A stretch of DNA of 64,000 nt from CAYQJS01 sp964417895 (GTDB lineage: Bacteria; Chloroflexota; UBA6077; SHYK01): NCBI GenBank assembly GCA_964417895.1, contig CAYQJS010000021.1, positions 15,186-79,185 of the forward strand, in the 5' to 3' direction. How positions within the stretch are numbered: position 1 is the first letter of the stretch; each line of letters opens with the position of its first letter. Below the pieces are notes generated by a model. It did no database searches. It was not told where the DNA came from and was given only the letters and a program-made list of their open reading frames with translations. The translations under genes and the position numbers were made by a program. Below are positions 61,473 through 64,000 of the stretch, in pieces.

Positions 61473-63196
61473 GTGCTGAGGAATGTCGTACGGTTTGTTG
61501 TTTTCGGGCTATTGCTCACATCTGCTTGCGCGCCCCGGCCAAACGACACGAGCGACGGCGAACGGCGAGCGGCTGTCCCCGCGGTACAGCGGACGCTGGT
61601 GATCCTTGCCGGCGCGGAGGTGCCGACCTTCGCACCGAAAGCGCTCCAGGCGCTGGGCGGAACCGCGCGGGACAGTGGAACCAAGGCTGCGCTGAACGCG
61701 GAGCTTGTCTACCTGGATGAGCGGGGTCTTCCGCACCCTTACCTCGCGGAAGCCATTCCGGACCTCGGCTCCGGGACCTGGCAGGTCTTTCCCGACGGGC
61801 GAATGGAGACTACTTATAGACTTAAGCCGAACCTGACGTGGCACGATGGGCAGCCGTTCACGGCGGACGCCTTCGTGTTTTCCTGGAGGGTGTACTCGAC
61901 GCCCGAGTTCGGAGTGTCCGATGCGGGGGGATTCAGGTTCATCGAGGAGGTAACAGCACCCGATGCGCGCACGGTCTTAATCCGCTGGAAAGAGCGATAC
62001 GCGCTGGCAGATCAGGTGGGCAGGACGGAGCTCGCGAACATTGGGAGTGCCCTGCCACCATTGCCGCGGCACATTCTCGAGCAACCTTACCGAGATAGCC
62101 CCGGCACTTCATTCATCGCGCTGCCGTTCTGGACCTTCGAATACGTCGGGGTAGGGGCGTGGAAGCTCGATCGTCGCGAGCCCGGCACGTTCTTCGAGGC
62201 GAGCGCCTTCGACGGATTCGTCTTTGGACGGCCCAAGATCGATCGGATTCGCGTGATGTACCAGCCCGACTCGAACGTTGCGGTTGCGACGCTGCTCGCA
62301 GGCCAAGCGCACTACTCCCGCGCGCTGCTTCACGGGGAAGAAGGAGTCGCGCTGGAGCAAGGCTGGGCCTCCAACCAGGATGGGGTCGTTTTGTGGGAAA
62401 CCGACATAGGGAAAGGACAGGAGTTGCAAGCGCGACCCGAGTTCGCCATGCCAACGCAAATCGCCACGGATGTTCGGGTGCGTCAGGCACTGGCTTTCGC
62501 CATGGACCGGTCGACGCTAACCGACGTCGTCACGGCGGGCCGCGGGCTGTTTCGGGAGATCTACTCCCACCCCAACCTCGATTACTTCGAAACGCTCATG
62601 CGGTCCATCCCGACTCGCTATCCCCACGACGTTCGGCGCGCCGAGCAGCTGCTACGCGAGGGGGGCTTCACCCGCGGTCCGGACGGAGGTTGGTTGACCC
62701 CAGCGGGCCAGCGTTTCACACTGGAGCAGTGGTATCTCCAGGGCGCAACCAACGAGCGAGACAGCCAGATCCTGACGGATGGGCTACGGCGTTTCGGGAT
62801 CGAGGCCACCTCCAACGTCTTCGGTCTCCAAAGGGCCAGTCAGGAAGATCGTGCGAAGACTCCGGGAATGTTCGGCGGCAACGTTCGGGCCCCGAGCAAT
62901 ACCACAGTCGTAACGTCGCTCGGCCCGAGAACCGGTGGACTGGCGTGAATCGATTCGGCTTCTCCAGCCCAGACCTGGATCGATCTGTCGACGGATACCT
63001 CTCTGCCCTCGACCGCTCGGAGCGCATCCAGCAACTGGCGCAGGCGGAGAGGCTGGCGATGGAGCAAGTGGCCGCCATCCCGACCTATTGGACAGCCGTC
63101 ATCACCGCTCACGCGGCGTCGCTAAAGGGAGTGAAAGCGAACCTAGTGCCCGAAGCGGGAGCGGGGTCGATCTGGTCATACGAGTGGGAGTACTGA
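61473..63196 (+). pseudogene. ABC substrate-binding lipoprotein gene, frameshifted
   Basis: It begins at GTG 61473, 5 nt after GGAGG, with lipobox GLLLTSAC and family-5 signature DGRMETTYRLKPNLTWHDG. The frame closes at TGA 62948 after SLGPRTGGLA. The other frame carries the family's C-terminus from about 62925 (RPENRWTGVNRFGFSSP to IWSYEWEY, TGA 63196). A one-base loss, or two-base gain, near 62920 joins them. It is a pseudogene or a sequencing error. It lies between the truncated cupin and the intact one. Confidence 0.8.
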
Positions 63197-63290
63197 CCGG
63201 CACAAGAAAATCGAGCCGCACGAAGGGCGATCTGCTATAGACTCGCGTGGCCCGGAAGCGGTAAGCGGAGCAGAAATGGAGGATTCCCGT

Positions 63291-64000
63291 ATGGCAGCTT
63301 TGGATCTAGACGCTGAGCGTAGGACGAGGGCGGCTGATCTCGAGGCATCCCACGAAGAGGCGAGGCGCTACAAGAGCCCGTACGAACGCTGGAAAACGTC
63401 ACAGGGGCTTCCGACGATCCGAGCCTTCAGCGTGGCGAACGTCTACGAAGTGGAGCTGACCCCCTGGGAGGCCCGTGGTGGGTCGGGCGTCTTCATCAAC
63501 CTGGATGGCAGTGCCGGGTTTAACGACTCCTACGTGTACGAGCTCGCGCCCAGGGAATCCTCGGCGCCGATCAAGCACATCTATGACGAGCTGATCTTCG
63601 TGCTCAGCGGCCACGGCGCGACGACGATCTGGGTGGATGAAAAGAAGAAGCAGACGTTCGAATGGCGCAAAGGGAGCTACTTCGCTCTCCCGCCGAATGC
63701 CTTCCACCAGTTCTTCAACCTCTCAGGCGACGAGCCGGCGCGGTACTTTGCTATGACCGCGGCACCCCGAGTGATCGACACGTTCAAGAACCTGGACTTC
63801 GTGTTTAACAACCCCTACCAGTTCGACGACCGGTTCAGCGACGAAGATGGCTACTTCCACGAAGCTGAACGGCTGACCGGACGCGGCGAGTGGAGGACGA
63901 ACTTTGTCGCGGACGTATGGGCGCTCGTCGGGCCCCGACGAGCCTCTATAGTGCCCCCCGAAAACTGGACAGGCGGTGAAGTTAAGATCGCCGGGTCGGA
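63291..64000 (+). CDS. Cupin-domain protein, 3' end beyond window
   Basis: At least 236 residues from ATG 63291, 8 nt after GGAGG. The cupin barrel is marked by GGSGVFINLDGSAGFNDSYV, the metal-type HIYDELIFVLSGHGATTIW and LPPNAFHQFFNLSGDE. Relatives are dioxygenase-like or binding proteins acting on small acids or sugars. The frame is open at the window end. It follows a solute-binding protein gene, the same order as the upstream degenerate pair, so the two products probably belong to one pathway. Confidence 0.8.
   Translation, partial: MAALDLDAERRTRAADLEASHEEARRYKSPYERWKTSQGLPTIRAFSVANVYEVELTPWEARGGSGVFINLDGSAGFNDSYVYELAPRESSAPIKHIYDELIFVLSGHGATTIWVDEKKKQTFEWRKGSYFALPPNAFHQFFNLSGDEPARYFAMTAAPRVIDTFKNLDFVFNNPYQFDDRFSDEDGYFHEAERLTGRGEWRTNFVADVWALVGPRRASIVPPENWTGGEVKIAGS

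Overview
The window is a high-GC bacterial segment from a draft or metagenome assembly, with runs of N at 43444-43543 and 44271-44280. The best guess is an uncultured Chloroflexota (Thermomicrobia/Dehalococcoidia-like) organism. This rests on the recA-recX-cinA-RodZ neighbourhood, Thr-Pro-rich linkers in a secreted protein, a Ku/LigD pair of PE-LIG-POL order, and many orphan ABC solute-binding lipoproteins. It is an inference; no rRNA gene is present.

Regions. 1-2966: a PucR-type regulator overlapping a type I glutamine synthetase. 3036-8034 (leftward): a Nudix/pyrophosphatase-like fusion, a RodZ-like protein, PncC/CinA, RecA (promoter carries a LexA-like box), RecX and a MenG/UbiE methyltransferase. 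8116-12562: a cobalamin-binding-type protein, a UbiD decarboxylase, and an AAA ATPase/PIN-like pair coupled to it by start/stop overlaps. 12671-16812: a tightly overlapping envelope-type cluster (lipoprotein, two unknown proteins, a glutathionylspermidine-synthase-like ATP-grasp enzyme, a DUF4178-like protein) with DUF350 and zinc-ribbon small proteins. 16876-25615: a Phd/RelE-type toxin-antitoxin pair, an aminotransferase, aconitase, a cation/Ca2+ antiporter, a universal stress protein and a two-component system. 26147-33550: an ornithine cyclodeaminase homologue, Ku, a class II aldolase-like protein, LigD and a BNR/YCF48-like repeat protein, separated by dispersed palindromic repeats.

33706-42371 is a leftward catabolic cluster: three ACMSD-like amidohydrolases, two family-5 solute-binding lipoproteins, an SDR and a 3-hydroxyacyl-CoA dehydrogenase, with no permease. 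Right of it lies a CRISPR array (42573-47285, about 63 repeats of 37 nt) and a complete type I-C set on the minus strand (cas3, cas5, cas8c, cas7, cas4, cas1, cas2, leader, array). A retropepsin-like protease and a small partner sit between cas3 and cas5. The cas5-cas2 part appears to have its own promoter, overlapped by a GAAC-N4-GTTC palindrome like the box at recA. Genes flanking the island on both sides look truncated, so the locus seems to have entered an amidohydrolase/solute-binding-protein cluster.

56263-64000 resumes that catabolic theme: another amidohydrolase, a secreted IPT/TIG-like protein, then a solute-binding-protein/cupin unit present twice, with one cupin truncated and one binding-protein gene frameshifted. 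The last cupin runs off the window.
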